DNA of 64,000 nt from Streptomyces oryzae (GCF_017676365.1 NZ_JADKMA010000005.1:1-64000); one strand, 5' to 3'; numbered from the stretch's first letter, positions 11,044 to 19,713 are shown. The notes: generated by a model not told the origin, from the sequence alone. A program made the numbers and translations.

Positions 11044-11595
11044 CTACGGCTCCGGGGAGCGCAGGACCCTCAGATGGCCGCGCCGGGCCACCTCCATCGG
11101 ATCGGCGTCGCGCCCGTCCGGGCCGCTGAGCCGGTCCTTGGGGTCGGGGTCCTGCGGCTCGGCGCGTGGCGTACGGGCGGCCTCCCGCACGGCGTTGGCG
11201 AGGGCTTCCAGGTCGTCGCTGCTGGGGCGGGCAGCAGCCGTGTCGACGGCGAGCCTGACCACTTCCCAGCCGCGGGGCGCCGTGAGCCGCTCGGAGTGCT
11301 CGGCGCACAGGTCGTAGCAGTGCGGCTCGGCGTAGGTGGCGAGGGGGCCCAGCACGGCGGTGGAGTCCGCGTAGACGTACGTCAGCGTCGCGACGGCGGG
11401 ACGACCGCAAGCGGTGCGCGAACAGCGACGTACAGGGCTCACGACGTTGGACCGTACCGCACTCTTGAGCGGGCTGCGACGACTCTCCCGGACGTCACCC
11501 TGCCGTGTCGTCCGCGTTCGCCGGAAACGCCTGATCTGCTGAAAGGCGCGCACGGCGACCGGCGGAGCGCCCCCCGGCGGAGGGCCCGCGATCAC
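11044..11595 (-). CDS. DUF3499 family protein
   Basis: A small actinobacteria-specific protein of unknown function. The conserved core starts SPVRRCSRTACGRPAVATL and includes CYDLCAEHSERLTAP, so four cysteines in two pairs suggest a zinc ribbon. The start is uncertain. GTG at 11595 has GAGAGG upstream and gives 183 residues; a GTG at 11442, right before the core, gives 132 but has no ribosome-binding site. I keep the longer form because some of the stretch before the core (ESRRSPLKSA) looks conserved in my memory of relatives. It lies upstream of manB on the same strand. Confidence 0.75.
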   Translation of the reverse strand: MIAGPPPGGAPPVAVRAFQQIRRFRRTRTTRQGDVRESRRSPLKSAVRSNVVSPVRRCSRTACGRPAVATLTYVYADSTAVLGPLATYAEPHCYDLCAEHSERLTAPRGWEVVRLAVDTAAARPSSDDLEALANAVREAARTPRAEPQDPDPKDRLSGPDGRDADPMEVARRGHLRVLRSPEP

Positions 11596-11776
11596 GGTCC
11601 TCTCACAAAGCGTTCACCATTCACCTGATTACGGTCATTTCCCATGCCCCGTTCTACCTAAAAGGGCAACCAAGGCGGCAGAAAGGGCGAAGAGTCTTCA
11701 TCCGCTGATATGCGGGAGATGCTCCGCACGCGCCCGTCATGCCTCGCGTGCGAGCTGCGGCGGGCTAGGCTCGGAG

Positions 11777-12229
11777 GTGATGGACAGCCCCGTACCGCCG
11801 CGCCGGGCCGACTCCCGGCCGCGCCGCCGAGACCGCCACGGCCGTGGCATGCGCGGCCCCATCGCCCCTCCCCAGGTGCCGCTCGCCATCAGCAGGGCCG
11901 AGGCGTTCGACGATCTGGTGCGCGACTCGGTGACCAGGCTGGAGCGGCACTGGCCGCAGTTGGCCGGAGTCGAGTTCGCCGTACAGGAAGTGCCGCGGTC
12001 GGACAACGGTGAGGTGCGCGAGGGCGACGACGCCGTGCCGCTCGGGCGGGTCACCGAGGGCGTCGGGGAGCGCCCTGACCGGGTGATCGTCTTCCGGCGC
12101 CCGGTCGAGATCCGCAGCCGCACCAGAGACGAACGCGCCCTCCTGGTGCACGAGGTCGTGGTGGAACAGGTGGCCGAACTGCTGGGGCTCGCCCCGGAGT
12201 CGGTCGACCCCCGGTACGGGCAGGACTGA
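11777..12229 (+). CDS. zincin-like metallopeptidase family protein
   Basis: A 150-residue protein of the small actinobacterial metallopeptidase family. The signature is HEVVVEQVAELLG near the C-terminus, a variant of the HExxH zinc-peptidase helix in which the third ligand position differs, so catalysis is not proven. The N-terminal 25 residues are Arg/Pro-rich. GTG at 11777 and ATG at 11780 are alternative starts, and GGAGG lies very close before both. It is divergent from the DUF3499 gene, with 181 bp between. M. tuberculosis has the same pair. Confidence 0.8.
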   Translation: MMDSPVPPRRADSRPRRRDRHGRGMRGPIAPPQVPLAISRAEAFDDLVRDSVTRLERHWPQLAGVEFAVQEVPRSDNGEVREGDDAVPLGRVTEGVGERPDRVIVFRRPVEIRSRTRDERALLVHEVVVEQVAELLGLAPESVDPRYGQD

Positions 12230-12381
12230 GGGCCCGGTCCCGCCTGCGCCGTCCGCGCGCCGCCCTGCGCCGTCCGCCCCGCCCGCGCCGTCGGCGCCCG
12301 GCAGACGGTCCACAGGGCACACGGGCCAGGGACTCACCTGCCGGGCTCACATCCGGGCTCACCTGCCGGGGCTGTCACGGC

Positions 12382-14025
12382 TCACTTGTCGTCGTTCAGC
12401 ACCGACAGGTCCTGCGCCGACTCCGGGACCGCCACCGTGCTCCTGTCGTCCGGGAGCGTCTGCACAGTGAAGGCCGGAAGGCCCGACTGTTCGCGCTCCA
12501 GAGTGCGCGAGCCGTACACCGGACCGCCGGAGACGCGCTCCACCGTCAGGGCGTAGGTGCCCTTGGCGCCCGTGGGGCGGGGCGGGGTGATCGCCTTGGT
12601 GGTGTGGCCCTTGATGGTGACGGTGGTGCTCTTGGGGCTGCCGCCCCCGCTGCCGGGCGACGCGGTCACCCGCACCTTCGCTCCGGCCTCCGGCGCGGTC
12701 AGCGCGAGAGTGGCACCGGTCGCGCTGGTGCCCGCGGCAGTGGCCCGCTTGTGCACCGGCGCCGTGGCGGGGATGAACGCCGTCTCCTGCTTGCCGCCCT
12801 TGCCGCGGAGGACCCGCGCCGCCGCCACCACACCGGGTGCGTCCTCGCCGCCCTCAGCGGGAGAGAGCACCAGCGAACCGGCCTCGCCCTTGGTGAGGTC
12901 CTTGAGATCGACGGTGGTGGCCATGCCCGCCTTCACGTGCAGCGTCTCGTACCCGGCGGGGCTGATCAGCCCGGAGCGGCCGGCGAGCTTCACCTTCAGG
13001 TCGGCGTCTTCGTCCCCCGGCACGAAGACGGCCAGCCGCACGGAGGCAGCGTCCTTGGGGATACCGGGCAGCACCACGCCGGGGCTGGGGTCGGTGGCGG
13101 GCGGCAGCCAGTCGCCGCCCAACTTGCGGTCCGAGGACTGCACTTGCGCCCCCACCCGGCCGGTCCGTGCGGTCACGTGCAGCGTCACATTGGTGACCGG
13201 TTCCGCGGTGAGGGTGGACAGCAGCACGGGGACGGTCGAGTGCGGCGGGACGGTCACGCCCTCGCCTGCGCCCTGGCCGGCCTTCTCCTTGCCCTTCTTG
13301 CCGTACAGCTCCAGATCGACGACCGCGCTGGTGCTGTCCGGATTGGTGAGGTGGACATAGTCCTGCCGGTCCTCGGCGGTACTGGCGCCGGGGAACCAGA
13401 ACGAGGTGTCGGGGGCTGTGCAGGAGGTGCCCTGGAGACCGCGTCCGGAGCCGGCACCGATGGTCGTCGTCTGCTGCACCGTCCAGCCGGGTGCGTAGGG
13501 GCCGTCGGCTGTGCCGGTCAGTGCGGGCGCTTTCGGGTCCTCCGTATCGGCGGTCACGGGCGTCCCTGGGCTGCTGAGGGGGAGGAAGGGTTTTCCGCTT
13601 CCCTGGTCGGCGGTCTCGCCGTCCTGACCCTTCTGCTTCTCCTTGCTCCCCTGGTCGCCCTTTTCACCCTTGTCTTCCTTGCGCTCCTTGCCCCCCTTGT
13701 CCTTCTTCCCGTCCTTGGTGTCGCCCTTGTCGTCGTCCGGGCTCTGCGGGGTGTCCGTCTCGGCGCGTTCGGCGGGATACAGGGCCGCGCTGCCCTTCTT
13801 GCCGGGGCCGCCCTTGGGCGTGAACGCCTCGTAGGAGGTCTCCGCGACGTCGGACGAGCTCGGCTGCGGGCAGACCAGCGTGGAGCGCTCCACGGGCTTG
13901 TGAGCGGCCGCCTTGACGCTCTCGCCGCCCTGCGCCGCCTCGTCGGGTACCGACAGCGCGGCAACCCCGGTCACCGCGGCGAGCGCGACGGCGACGGCTC
14001 CGAAGCTGAGGACTGTGCGGTTCAC
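12382..14025 (-). CDS. DUF5719 family exported protein
   Basis: A 547-residue protein with an N-terminal signal or anchor segment (about residues 5-27). Residues 97-140 form a strongly charged Lys/Asp/Glu/Gly linker, and the rest is an extracellular beta-rich region with repeated immunoglobulin-like strands, matching DUF5719. The gene starts with GTG at 14025, which overlaps the stop of the upstream glycosyltransferase by 4 nt (GTGA), so the two are translationally coupled and probably work together at the cell surface. Exact role unknown. Confidence 0.85.
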   Translation of the reverse strand: MNRTVLSFGAVAVALAAVTGVAALSVPDEAAQGGESVKAAAHKPVERSTLVCPQPSSSDVAETSYEAFTPKGGPGKKGSAALYPAERAETDTPQSPDDDKGDTKDGKKDKGGKERKEDKGEKGDQGSKEKQKGQDGETADQGSGKPFLPLSSPGTPVTADTEDPKAPALTGTADGPYAPGWTVQQTTTIGAGSGRGLQGTSCTAPDTSFWFPGASTAEDRQDYVHLTNPDSTSAVVDLELYGKKGKEKAGQGAGEGVTVPPHSTVPVLLSTLTAEPVTNVTLHVTARTGRVGAQVQSSDRKLGGDWLPPATDPSPGVVLPGIPKDAASVRLAVFVPGDEDADLKVKLAGRSGLISPAGYETLHVKAGMATTVDLKDLTKGEAGSLVLSPAEGGEDAPGVVAAARVLRGKGGKQETAFIPATAPVHKRATAAGTSATGATLALTAPEAGAKVRVTASPGSGGGSPKSTTVTIKGHTTKAITPPRPTGAKGTYALTVERVSGGPVYGSRTLEREQSGLPAFTVQTLPDDRSTVAVPESAQDLSVLNDDK

Positions 14026-17000
14026 TGCTGCTCGCTCCCGTTGCCGTTGCCGTACGTGTCGTAGCCCTGCTGGTAGCCGTAGGGGTCGGCGGGCTGCTGG
14101 GCCTGCCAGTCCTGGTAGGGACCGGGCTGCTGCTGATACGGGTCGTACGCGGACTGCTGGTCGTAGGAGGGCTGCCCGTAGGGCTGCTGTTGCTCGTACG
14201 ACGGCTGCTCGTACGACGGCTGCTCGTACGACGGCTGCTCGTACGACGGCTGCTCGTACGGCTGCTCAAACGACTGCTGCTGCGGAACCTGGCCGTAGGA
14301 GGGTCCCCCATAGGCGTCGTAGGAGGGCTGCTCATAAGGGGCCGGCTGGCCGTAGTCGGCTTGTTCTCCGTACGGCGGCTGCTGCGGCACATAGGGCTGC
14401 TGCCGGCCGTACGGGTCGTAGCCGGGCTGCTCCGGCACAGGTGGCGGGCCCTGCGGTGCGGGTGGCTCCTCGGGTGCGGGCGGCGCCTGGGCCGCTTCGG
14501 CGGCGGCGCGGAGCCTGCGGGCCCTGCGGCCGTCCCCGGCGGCGGACGGCTCAGGGGACGGCGGGGCGTCGGGGAGGTCGTCGTCGACATCGCGACGGCG
14601 GCCCGGCAGCGCGAGGACGAGAACGACGAGCAGCAGGAAGCCCTGCGTCCACACCCAGGCCGTGTGCGTGAGCGGGGTCTCGTGGCCGAGCTCCAGCCTG
14701 CCGCCCTCGGCGGGCAGTTCGAAACCCTGTGCCCAGCCGTCGACGGTGACGCTCTTGAGGGGCTTCCCGCCGAGCGTGGCCTGCCAGCCCCCGTCGGCGC
14801 GGTCCGCGAGCCGCAGAACCCTCCCCGAGGGGCCGGACGGCAGCGTCGCGTGCGAGGTGACGGGCCCGGCCGGCACGGCCACGGGGGCGGTCACAGCGCC
14901 GCCCGCGCCGTTCTCCTGCTCGCCGGGCACGATCGAGAGGCGGGAGACCTGCCGGTCGACGCGCCACAGCGCGCTGCCGTCCGCCTGGCTGAGCCGGGTC
15001 AGCCCCGGCGTGGCGTCCAGCGTGCGGCTCATCTCGCGCGAGGCGCCGTCGCGCAGCAGTACGTACCGGACGGCGTAACCGCCCAGCTGGCTGGACTGGT
15101 CGGCACCGGAGCCCGCGACGAGGTTGGAGACCACACCGTCCAGGCGCGTGTCGTCACCGTCGGCTGCCACGAGCTCGGCGTCGCCCAGCCGGGCGCCGGA
15201 GCCGCGCGCCAGGGTGTACGTGACACCAGAGGCGCCCTCGGGCTGGTCGAGCACCAGAGTGCGGGCCTGGTCACTGGTGGTGCTCTCCTCCGCGACGAAG
15301 GCGGGCACCTGCACCGGGTCGCGCCGCGAGAGCGGGCCGTCGGCGCCGCGCACCATCCAGCCGAACGCGGCGCCCAGCGGTGCCAGCACACAGGCCGCGG
15401 CGATCAGTGCGGCCACCGGCTGGCGCCACCCGAAGCTCTGCGCCGCCACCCGTTCCTTGGCCCCCTCGGCACCGACCGCGGCGGCGCACAGCAGCGCGAG
15501 CCCGTAGACGAGAGTGGCGGGCCCGGCCCAGGCCGAACTGTTGGACAGTGCGGCAGCGAGAAGCGCGGCCAGCGCGGCGACCCAGGCAGCCCGTACGGCG
15601 AGCTGCCGTTCGGTGCGCAGCAGTGCCGCGAGTCCGGCCGGCACCAGGCCGACGAGGAACAGCCCGTCAGTGGTGCCAGGACCGCCGGGCGAGAGCATCA
15701 GCAGATCGAGGGCCGAGGCCGCACCCGTGCCGTACTCCAGGCCCGCCTCGCCGAGGAACCGCCCTGGGTCGGTGAACAGCGACAGCGACCAGGGAGCGAG
15801 CAGCACCAACGGCGTCACCAGGACGGTGCCAAGCCGGGCGGCGAGCGCACCAAGAGAGGCACCGTCCGCCCTGCGCACTCCGAGCGCAGCGAGGGCCAGC
15901 ACGGCGGCGAGCAGCCACACCACAGGAGTGAACGCCATGGTGAGGGTCAGCAGCAGCGCGTACGCCCACGCCGCCCGCCAGCCGCTCCTGCCGCGCAGCC
16001 CGCTGACCGCCACGGCGGCCCGGGCCAGCAGGGGCAGCAGCACGGCGAGCACCGCTGTGCCGATACGGCCCTGGGCGAGCGCACCGGTGGCGGCGGGCAG
16101 GAACGCGTAGGCGACGCTCCCCCAGGCGCGCACCAGCCGGGAGCCGACCAGTGGGCGGGAGGCGAAGTAGGCGGTGACACCGGCGAGCGGCACGGAGCAC
16201 ACCAGTAGCAGCGTCAGCGCGAGGCTCGTACTGCCGAACAGCAGTGTTGCGAAGGTGGCGAGGACGGCAAGATAGGGCGGCGCCGACTGGGTGCCGCCCG
16301 TGCCGACGGGATGCCAGCCCTCCGCGTAGCGCGCCCACAGATCCGACACTCCGTCGGGCACCGGCAGCAGCGCCCCGCCCGCCAGTGCGCCACCGCCGAG
16401 CAGTCCGCGGCAGGCCACCAGGGAGACGATGAGCAGTACGGCGAACAGCACGGGGCCCGGCTTCTGTGCGAGCCGCCTGAGGCGCGCGAACTGTTCGACC
16501 TCCAGGAAGTCCGCGTCCTCGCCCCCCGGGCCCGACTCGACAGCGCCGTGCCGGCCCCCGGCGGACGATTCCGGCTCCGAGCGTCCGGTGAAGTTGCTGG
16601 TGACCTGTTCCACCGTCGCCCGAAGGGTGGCTCCGGGCGGCGGGAAGAGCGGGCGCAACTCCTTGTGCGTGACTGCCGGCCTGCCCCGCCTCCGGCGCGC
16701 CGTCAGGATGCGCCCGCCGAGCAGCAGCGTGCCGGACAGTCCGGCGATCTCGTCCAGTGCCTGTCTGGGCACCTTGCCCACCAGATAGGCGAGAGTGCGC
16801 AGCAGCGTGCCGACAACGAGGCGCAGCAGTACCCACGGAAGCAGCGCGCCCGGCATGTTGGCGAGCAGGGTGTAGACGGCGCCCGCCTTGTCGACGCGGT
16901 GCGGGCTGGCGCCGCCCCGGCTGGCGCGCCCGACGCAGTCGACCGGGCGGCGTTCCCGCGAGGCCGCCTCGGCATGCCGCATCACCGCGTCCGGCGCCGT

Positions 17001-17810
17001 CAGCACCCGGTGTCCGGCGGCCTGGGCCCGCCAGCACAGATCGACGTCGTCCCGCATCAGGGGCAGCCGGCGGTCGAACCCGCCGAGCTGGTCGAAGACA
17101 TCGCGGCGGATGAGCATGCCGGCCGAGGAGACGGCCAGTACGGGGCGCACCTGGTCGTGCTGGCCCTGGTCCTGCTCGCGCCGCTCGATACCCGTCCAGC
17201 GGCGGCCGCTGTTGGCGATGGTGACGCCCGCCTCCAGCAGCTGTCTGCTGTCGTACCAGCTGCGCAGCTTGGGCCCGGTGACGGCGACCGACGGATCGGC
17301 GTCCACGACGCGCAGCAGCTGCGCCAGGGTGTCCGGCTCGGGCGCGCAGTCGTCGTGCAGCAGCCACAGCCACTGCACGGGCTCGCCGTAGGGCAGTTCG
17401 GGCATGTCGTAGGCGTCGTCGCGCCAGGTGCGGTTGACGGGGTCCCAGCCGCTGGGCCGCTTGAGGTAGGGCAGGTCGTCGGGGGTGAGCCAGCGCGCTG
17501 TGCGGGCGGCCTCCTCGACGGCGGTGCCGAAGCCGGTGCGGCGCGCCATGTGCAGCACGCGCTCGGCGCCGAGTGCTTCGGTGAGCAACTGGGCGGAGTT
17601 GTCCGCACTGCCGGTGTCGGCGGCGATGATGTTCTGCACCGGGCGGCTCTGCTCCTGCAGCCCGCGCAGCGCGTCGGGAAGCCAGCGGTCGCCGTCGTGG
17701 GCGACGATGACGGCGGTGACGACGTGCCGGGGGAACTCGGGCGGCTCCACGGAGGCCAACCCTGCTGCGGCCGCCTCGTAGTGGGCCGCCATGTGGCTGT
17801 GCACGGACAT
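14022..17810 (-). CDS. large membrane glycosyltransferase, family 2
   Basis: A 1262-residue protein. The N-terminal ~280 residues are a GT2 domain: VTAVIVAHDGDRWLPDALRG, the nucleotide-binding AADTGSADNS, and the acidic LLHDDCAPEPD. Then come many membrane segments with a large extracytoplasmic part, and finally a tail of about 150 residues rich in Pro, Tyr and Gln. ATG at 17810 was chosen because the family start follows it closely; the frame stays open to 17942. It precedes the DUF5719 gene with a 4-nt overlap. The donor and acceptor are unknown; a wall polysaccharide is the likely product, given the manABC and LCP neighbours. Confidence 0.88.
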   Translation of the reverse strand: MSVHSHMAAHYEAAAAGLASVEPPEFPRHVVTAVIVAHDGDRWLPDALRGLQEQSRPVQNIIAADTGSADNSAQLLTEALGAERVLHMARRTGFGTAVEEAARTARWLTPDDLPYLKRPSGWDPVNRTWRDDAYDMPELPYGEPVQWLWLLHDDCAPEPDTLAQLLRVVDADPSVAVTGPKLRSWYDSRQLLEAGVTIANSGRRWTGIERREQDQGQHDQVRPVLAVSSAGMLIRRDVFDQLGGFDRRLPLMRDDVDLCWRAQAAGHRVLTAPDAVMRHAEAASRERRPVDCVGRASRGGASPHRVDKAGAVYTLLANMPGALLPWVLLRLVVGTLLRTLAYLVGKVPRQALDEIAGLSGTLLLGGRILTARRRRGRPAVTHKELRPLFPPPGATLRATVEQVTSNFTGRSEPESSAGGRHGAVESGPGGEDADFLEVEQFARLRRLAQKPGPVLFAVLLIVSLVACRGLLGGGALAGGALLPVPDGVSDLWARYAEGWHPVGTGGTQSAPPYLAVLATFATLLFGSTSLALTLLLVCSVPLAGVTAYFASRPLVGSRLVRAWGSVAYAFLPAATGALAQGRIGTAVLAVLLPLLARAAVAVSGLRGRSGWRAAWAYALLLTLTMAFTPVVWLLAAVLALAALGVRRADGASLGALAARLGTVLVTPLVLLAPWSLSLFTDPGRFLGEAGLEYGTGAASALDLLMLSPGGPGTTDGLFLVGLVPAGLAALLRTERQLAVRAAWVAALAALLAAALSNSSAWAGPATLVYGLALLCAAAVGAEGAKERVAAQSFGWRQPVAALIAAACVLAPLGAAFGWMVRGADGPLSRRDPVQVPAFVAEESTTSDQARTLVLDQPEGASGVTYTLARGSGARLGDAELVAADGDDTRLDGVVSNLVAGSGADQSSQLGGYAVRYVLLRDGASREMSRTLDATPGLTRLSQADGSALWRVDRQVSRLSIVPGEQENGAGGAVTAPVAVPAGPVTSHATLPSGPSGRVLRLADRADGGWQATLGGKPLKSVTVDGWAQGFELPAEGGRLELGHETPLTHTAWVWTQGFLLLVVLVLALPGRRRDVDDDLPDAPPSPEPSAAGDGRRARRLRAAAEAAQAPPAPEEPPAPQGPPPVPEQPGYDPYGRQQPYVPQQPPYGEQADYGQPAPYEQPSYDAYGGPSYGQVPQQQSFEQPYEQPSYEQPSYEQPSYEQPSYEQQQPYGQPSYDQQSAYDPYQQQPGPYQDWQAQQPADPYGYQQGYDTYGNGNGSEQQ
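14191..14260 (-). repeat. in-frame 15-bp tandem repeat (YEQPS units)
   Basis: TGCTCGTACGACGGC is repeated four times exactly (14191-14250), followed by a partial fifth copy. On the coding strand it encodes repeated Tyr-Glu-Gln-Pro-Ser in the cytoplasmic tail of the glycosyltransferase. The perfect DNA identity suggests recent copy-number change by slippage. Confidence 0.95.
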
Positions 17811-18093
17811 CGAGGTAGGGGCCCTCCCCGGGGTGCCGGGGCCTCGCGGCAGTGCCGCGGTCGGCTGCAAGCCCCCGGAAGACGCGTATCGGAGCGGTGA
17901 ACGCACTCCCTTGGCAGGGCGGTGCGTCGCGGACGGCCCCACACTAACGGCTCGTCCTCACGCGTCCGGCGGTCCGTCGCAAGTGCCCCGGGCGGGCTCC
18001 TGGTTGCCGGGCGGGCGGTGCACGGGGCACGGCCCGGATCGCTGGGGTGTTGCCGGGCCATGACCGGGTCGGTCGGTTCCGTGCGGAACCGGG

Positions 18094-18357
18094 TCAGACA
18101 GCAGCTTTCTTCAGGCGGCGGCGTTCACGTTCGGACAGGCCGCCCCAAATACCGAAACGCTCGTCATTGGCGAGCGCGTATTCGAGGCATTCGGAACGGA
18201 CCTCACACGCAAGACAGACTTTTTTCGCCTCACGGGTAGATCCGCCCTTCTCGGGGAAGAACGACTCCGGGTCGGTCTGAGCGCACAAGGCGCGCTCCTG
18301 CCAGCCCAGCTCCTCGTCCGCCTCTTCGACCAGCAGTTGTTGGAACAGCTCGGTCAT
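18094..18357 (-). CDS. whiB: WhiB, iron-sulfur developmental regulator
   Basis: An 87-residue Wbl protein. Four cysteines at 25, 48, 51 and 57 bind a [4Fe-4S] cluster. The GIWGG turn (69-73) and a basic tail ERERRRLKKAAV follow. The sequence agrees with the classical Streptomyces WhiB that works with WhiA to start sporulation septation; the mycobacterial counterpart is WhiB2/WhmD. ATG at 18357 follows GAGGGG. A clear promoter lies 75-105 bp upstream. It is next to fbiA-fbiB, as in mycobacteria. Confidence 0.95.
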   Translation of the reverse strand: MTELFQQLLVEEADEELGWQERALCAQTDPESFFPEKGGSTREAKKVCLACEVRSECLEYALANDERFGIWGGLSERERRRLKKAAV

Positions 18358-18430
18358 GTGCGCCCCTCGATCCGTCTCTTCGACCCCGTGATGCTGTCGT
18401 TATCGAACCCTCTTGAACGACACGAGTGAA

Positions 18431-18460
18431 ATTACAAGTGTGCCGATCCGGGGCAGTCAA
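18431..18460 (-). promoter_or_regulatory. whiB promoter
   Basis: On the minus strand TTGACT (18455-18460) and TGTAAT (18431-18436) are separated by 18 bp. Transcription would begin near 18424, giving a leader of about 66 nt before whiB. Confidence 0.65.
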
Positions 18461-18587
18461 GCCGAGATCTGCTATTGAGCCCGTTATTCACCCGGCGGAA
18501 CCAAGCCTTCGCAGTAAGTGTTCAAATCACTACGAACTATGACACTCGCGCTCGGAGCCGGGGGGTTTTGCCCGACTCCTGATTTCA

Positions 18588-18653
18588 GAACGCGATGACC
18601 TGCGGTCGCGTTCCGCACCACCCCTCGGATGGCCCTGATCACACTCTGATCAC
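18588..18653. promoter_or_regulatory. possible operator repeats upstream of whiB and the cysteine dioxygenase leader
   Basis: Two features lie in the whiB-to-dioxygenase gap of 833 bp. GAACGCGA (18588-18595) and TCGCGTTC (18606-18613) form an 8-bp inverted repeat. CTGATCAC occurs twice, at 18635 and 18646, exactly 11 bp apart, which is one helical turn. Spacing of this sort is typical of protein-binding sites. No regulator is known for them. Confidence 0.45.
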
Positions 18654-18775
18654 GGAAGTGCAACGGCCTACAGGCGTGGCTGGGGCGCCACCTCTCCGGC
18701 GCCGGACGGCACAAACCTTTCGCCGCCGACAGCAGCCGGAAGGGATGAAAGATTCGCCACAAACGCGACAACAGG

Positions 18776-18805
18776 TTGACACCTGGGGCACGGGGGCGCT
18801 GTTCT
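18776..18805 (+). promoter_or_regulatory. predicted promoter of the Cys-rich leader ORF
   Basis: TTGACA at 18776-18781, a full consensus -35, is followed after 18 bp by TGTTCT (18800-18805), a weak -10. The start would be about 18812-18813, the first base of the ATG of the Cys-rich ORF, which would make the transcript leaderless. Confidence 0.45.
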
Positions 18806-18812
18806 GGAGCGC

Positions 18813-18962
18813 ATGGCAGTGACCTCTGAGACCCGTACGGCCCGTGGCGCCCTCGCCGCGCGGCCTGCCGGGGGCGCGTCCGCGCTCCCCCGCGCCGCTT
18901 CTCACGTCCTGGAGCCCCACCGCTGTCGCTGTCCGCGCGGCTGTCACGGAGGCTGTTGCTGA
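18813..18962 (+). CDS. Cys-rich 49-aa leader peptide (candidate)
   Basis: Too short for a normal gene screen. It starts ATG GCA GTG and ends with a tail in which five of the last twelve residues are cysteine (positions 38, 40, 44, 48, 49: CRCPRGCHGGCC). The next gene in the same direction is cysteine dioxygenase, 230 bp on. A predicted promoter places the RNA 5' end at the ATG; alternatively GTG at 18819 has GGAG at 9 bp. Leaderless polycysteine ORFs that act as cysteine-responsive attenuators are described in mycobacteria. A similar role here is inferred. The rest of the peptide is low-complexity Ala/Arg and is unlikely to fold. A metallothionein-like tail is the alternative. Confidence 0.5.
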   Translation: MAVTSETRTARGALAARPAGGASALPRAASHVLEPHRCRCPRGCHGGCC

Positions 18963-18965
18963 GGT

Positions 18966-18996
18966 CGGGCGCCGCCTGAGCCTGGCGTCGAGCCCG
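18966..18996 (+). promoter_or_regulatory. stem-loop just after the leader ORF
   Basis: CGGGC (18966-18970) and GCC pair with GGC and GCCCG (18992-18996), with a 10-nt loop and a 5-nt bulge. It begins 4 nt past the leader stop codon, where a ribosome held at the Cys codons would alter folding. Confidence 0.4.
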
Positions 18997-19046
18997 CCGC
19001 CGTCGAGCATCCGCTCCGGCTGAGCGTGCCGCGTCCCTCCGCACCC

Positions 19047-19090
19047 CCGCAGCGCCCTTCGCGCACTCTCCGCAGCGCCCCTCGCGCACT
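19047..19090. repeat. 21-bp direct repeat in the leader region
   Basis: The 21-bp unit CCGCAGCGCCC(T/C)TCGCGCACT occurs at 19047-19067 and 19070-19090, differing at one base. It lies between the leader ORF and cysteine dioxygenase, where alternative RNA structures would be expected. Confidence 0.75.
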
Positions 19091-19145
19091 GCACAGCCGT
19101 GTCCGGCCCCCCGCCGGAGTCGGCATCCGCTTCCTTCCGGCTTCC

Positions 19146-19168
19146 GGCCGGCTCCCGTACAGCCGGCC
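19146..19168 (+). promoter_or_regulatory. strong hairpin upstream of cysteine dioxygenase
   Basis: GGCCGGCT (19146-19153) and AGCCGGCC (19161-19168) form a perfect 8-bp stem around CCCGTAC. It ends 23 nt before the GTG start of the dioxygenase gene. It has no T-tract, so it could act as an attenuator or as a barrier near the ribosome site AAAGG. Confidence 0.55.
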
Positions 19169-19191
19169 CTCGTACAAAGGCACTCCCGCAC

Positions 19192-19713
19192 GTGAACAGC
19201 GACCTGGAAATCGCGGGCGACCTGCTCGCCATTCCGCACCTGCTCCCCCCTGCCCCCGCGCATCCCGCCACCGTGGCGGACTTCGCCGGGCTGATCCGTG
19301 AACTCGCCGCCGACCGCGCCGCCTGGGCGCCGCTGGTGCGCTACGACCCGACCCTGCGCTGGTACCACCGGCTGCGCACCGGCCCCGGGTACGAGGTGTG
19401 GCTGCTCAGCTGGCTGCCCGGGCAGGGCAGTGGACGGCACGATCACGGACGCTCGTTCGGCGTGTTCGGCGTACTCGAGGGCGAGTTGACCGAACACGCA
19501 GAAGGCAAACGTGTGCACAGGCGGGACAAGCGGGTGCTGAGTGCCGGAACAGTGCGGGTGTTCGCGCCCGGATATGTGCACGAAGTGGTCAACGACGGGC
19601 TGGACCCGGTCGTGAGCGTTCATGTCTACGCACCCGGACTGACCGAGATGCCGCAGCACTGCTCCGTGGGCGGCGGCGCGGCGCGGGATGCCGCGCTCGA
19701 TGCGCTGACCTGA
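19192..19713 (+). CDS. cysteine dioxygenase family protein
   Basis: Non-heme iron enzyme that oxidises cysteine to cysteine sulfinate, a cupin. With GTG at 19192 it has 173 residues. The iron ligands are the two histidines in GSGRHDHGRSFG and the later His in APGYVHEVVND. The start was chosen because the family begins there (VNSDLEIAGDLLAIPHL); the frame stays open to 19099 without support. It lies between the Cys-rich leader ORF and fbiA, on the same strand. Regulation by cysteine is likely from that leader. Confidence 0.9.
   Translation: MNSDLEIAGDLLAIPHLLPPAPAHPATVADFAGLIRELAADRAAWAPLVRYDPTLRWYHRLRTGPGYEVWLLSWLPGQGSGRHDHGRSFGVFGVLEGELTEHAEGKRVHRRDKRVLSAGTVRVFAPGYVHEVVNDGLDPVVSVHVYAPGLTEMPQHCSVGGGAARDAALDALT

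Noticed and set aside
14191-14260. Possible CRISPR array
   Set aside because: Repeat units are 15 bp, contiguous, without spacers, and in frame inside a gene.
14190-16208. Plus-strand protein with repeated LLVRR units
   Set aside because: The repeats are the complement of the YEQPS units in the glycosyltransferase tail.
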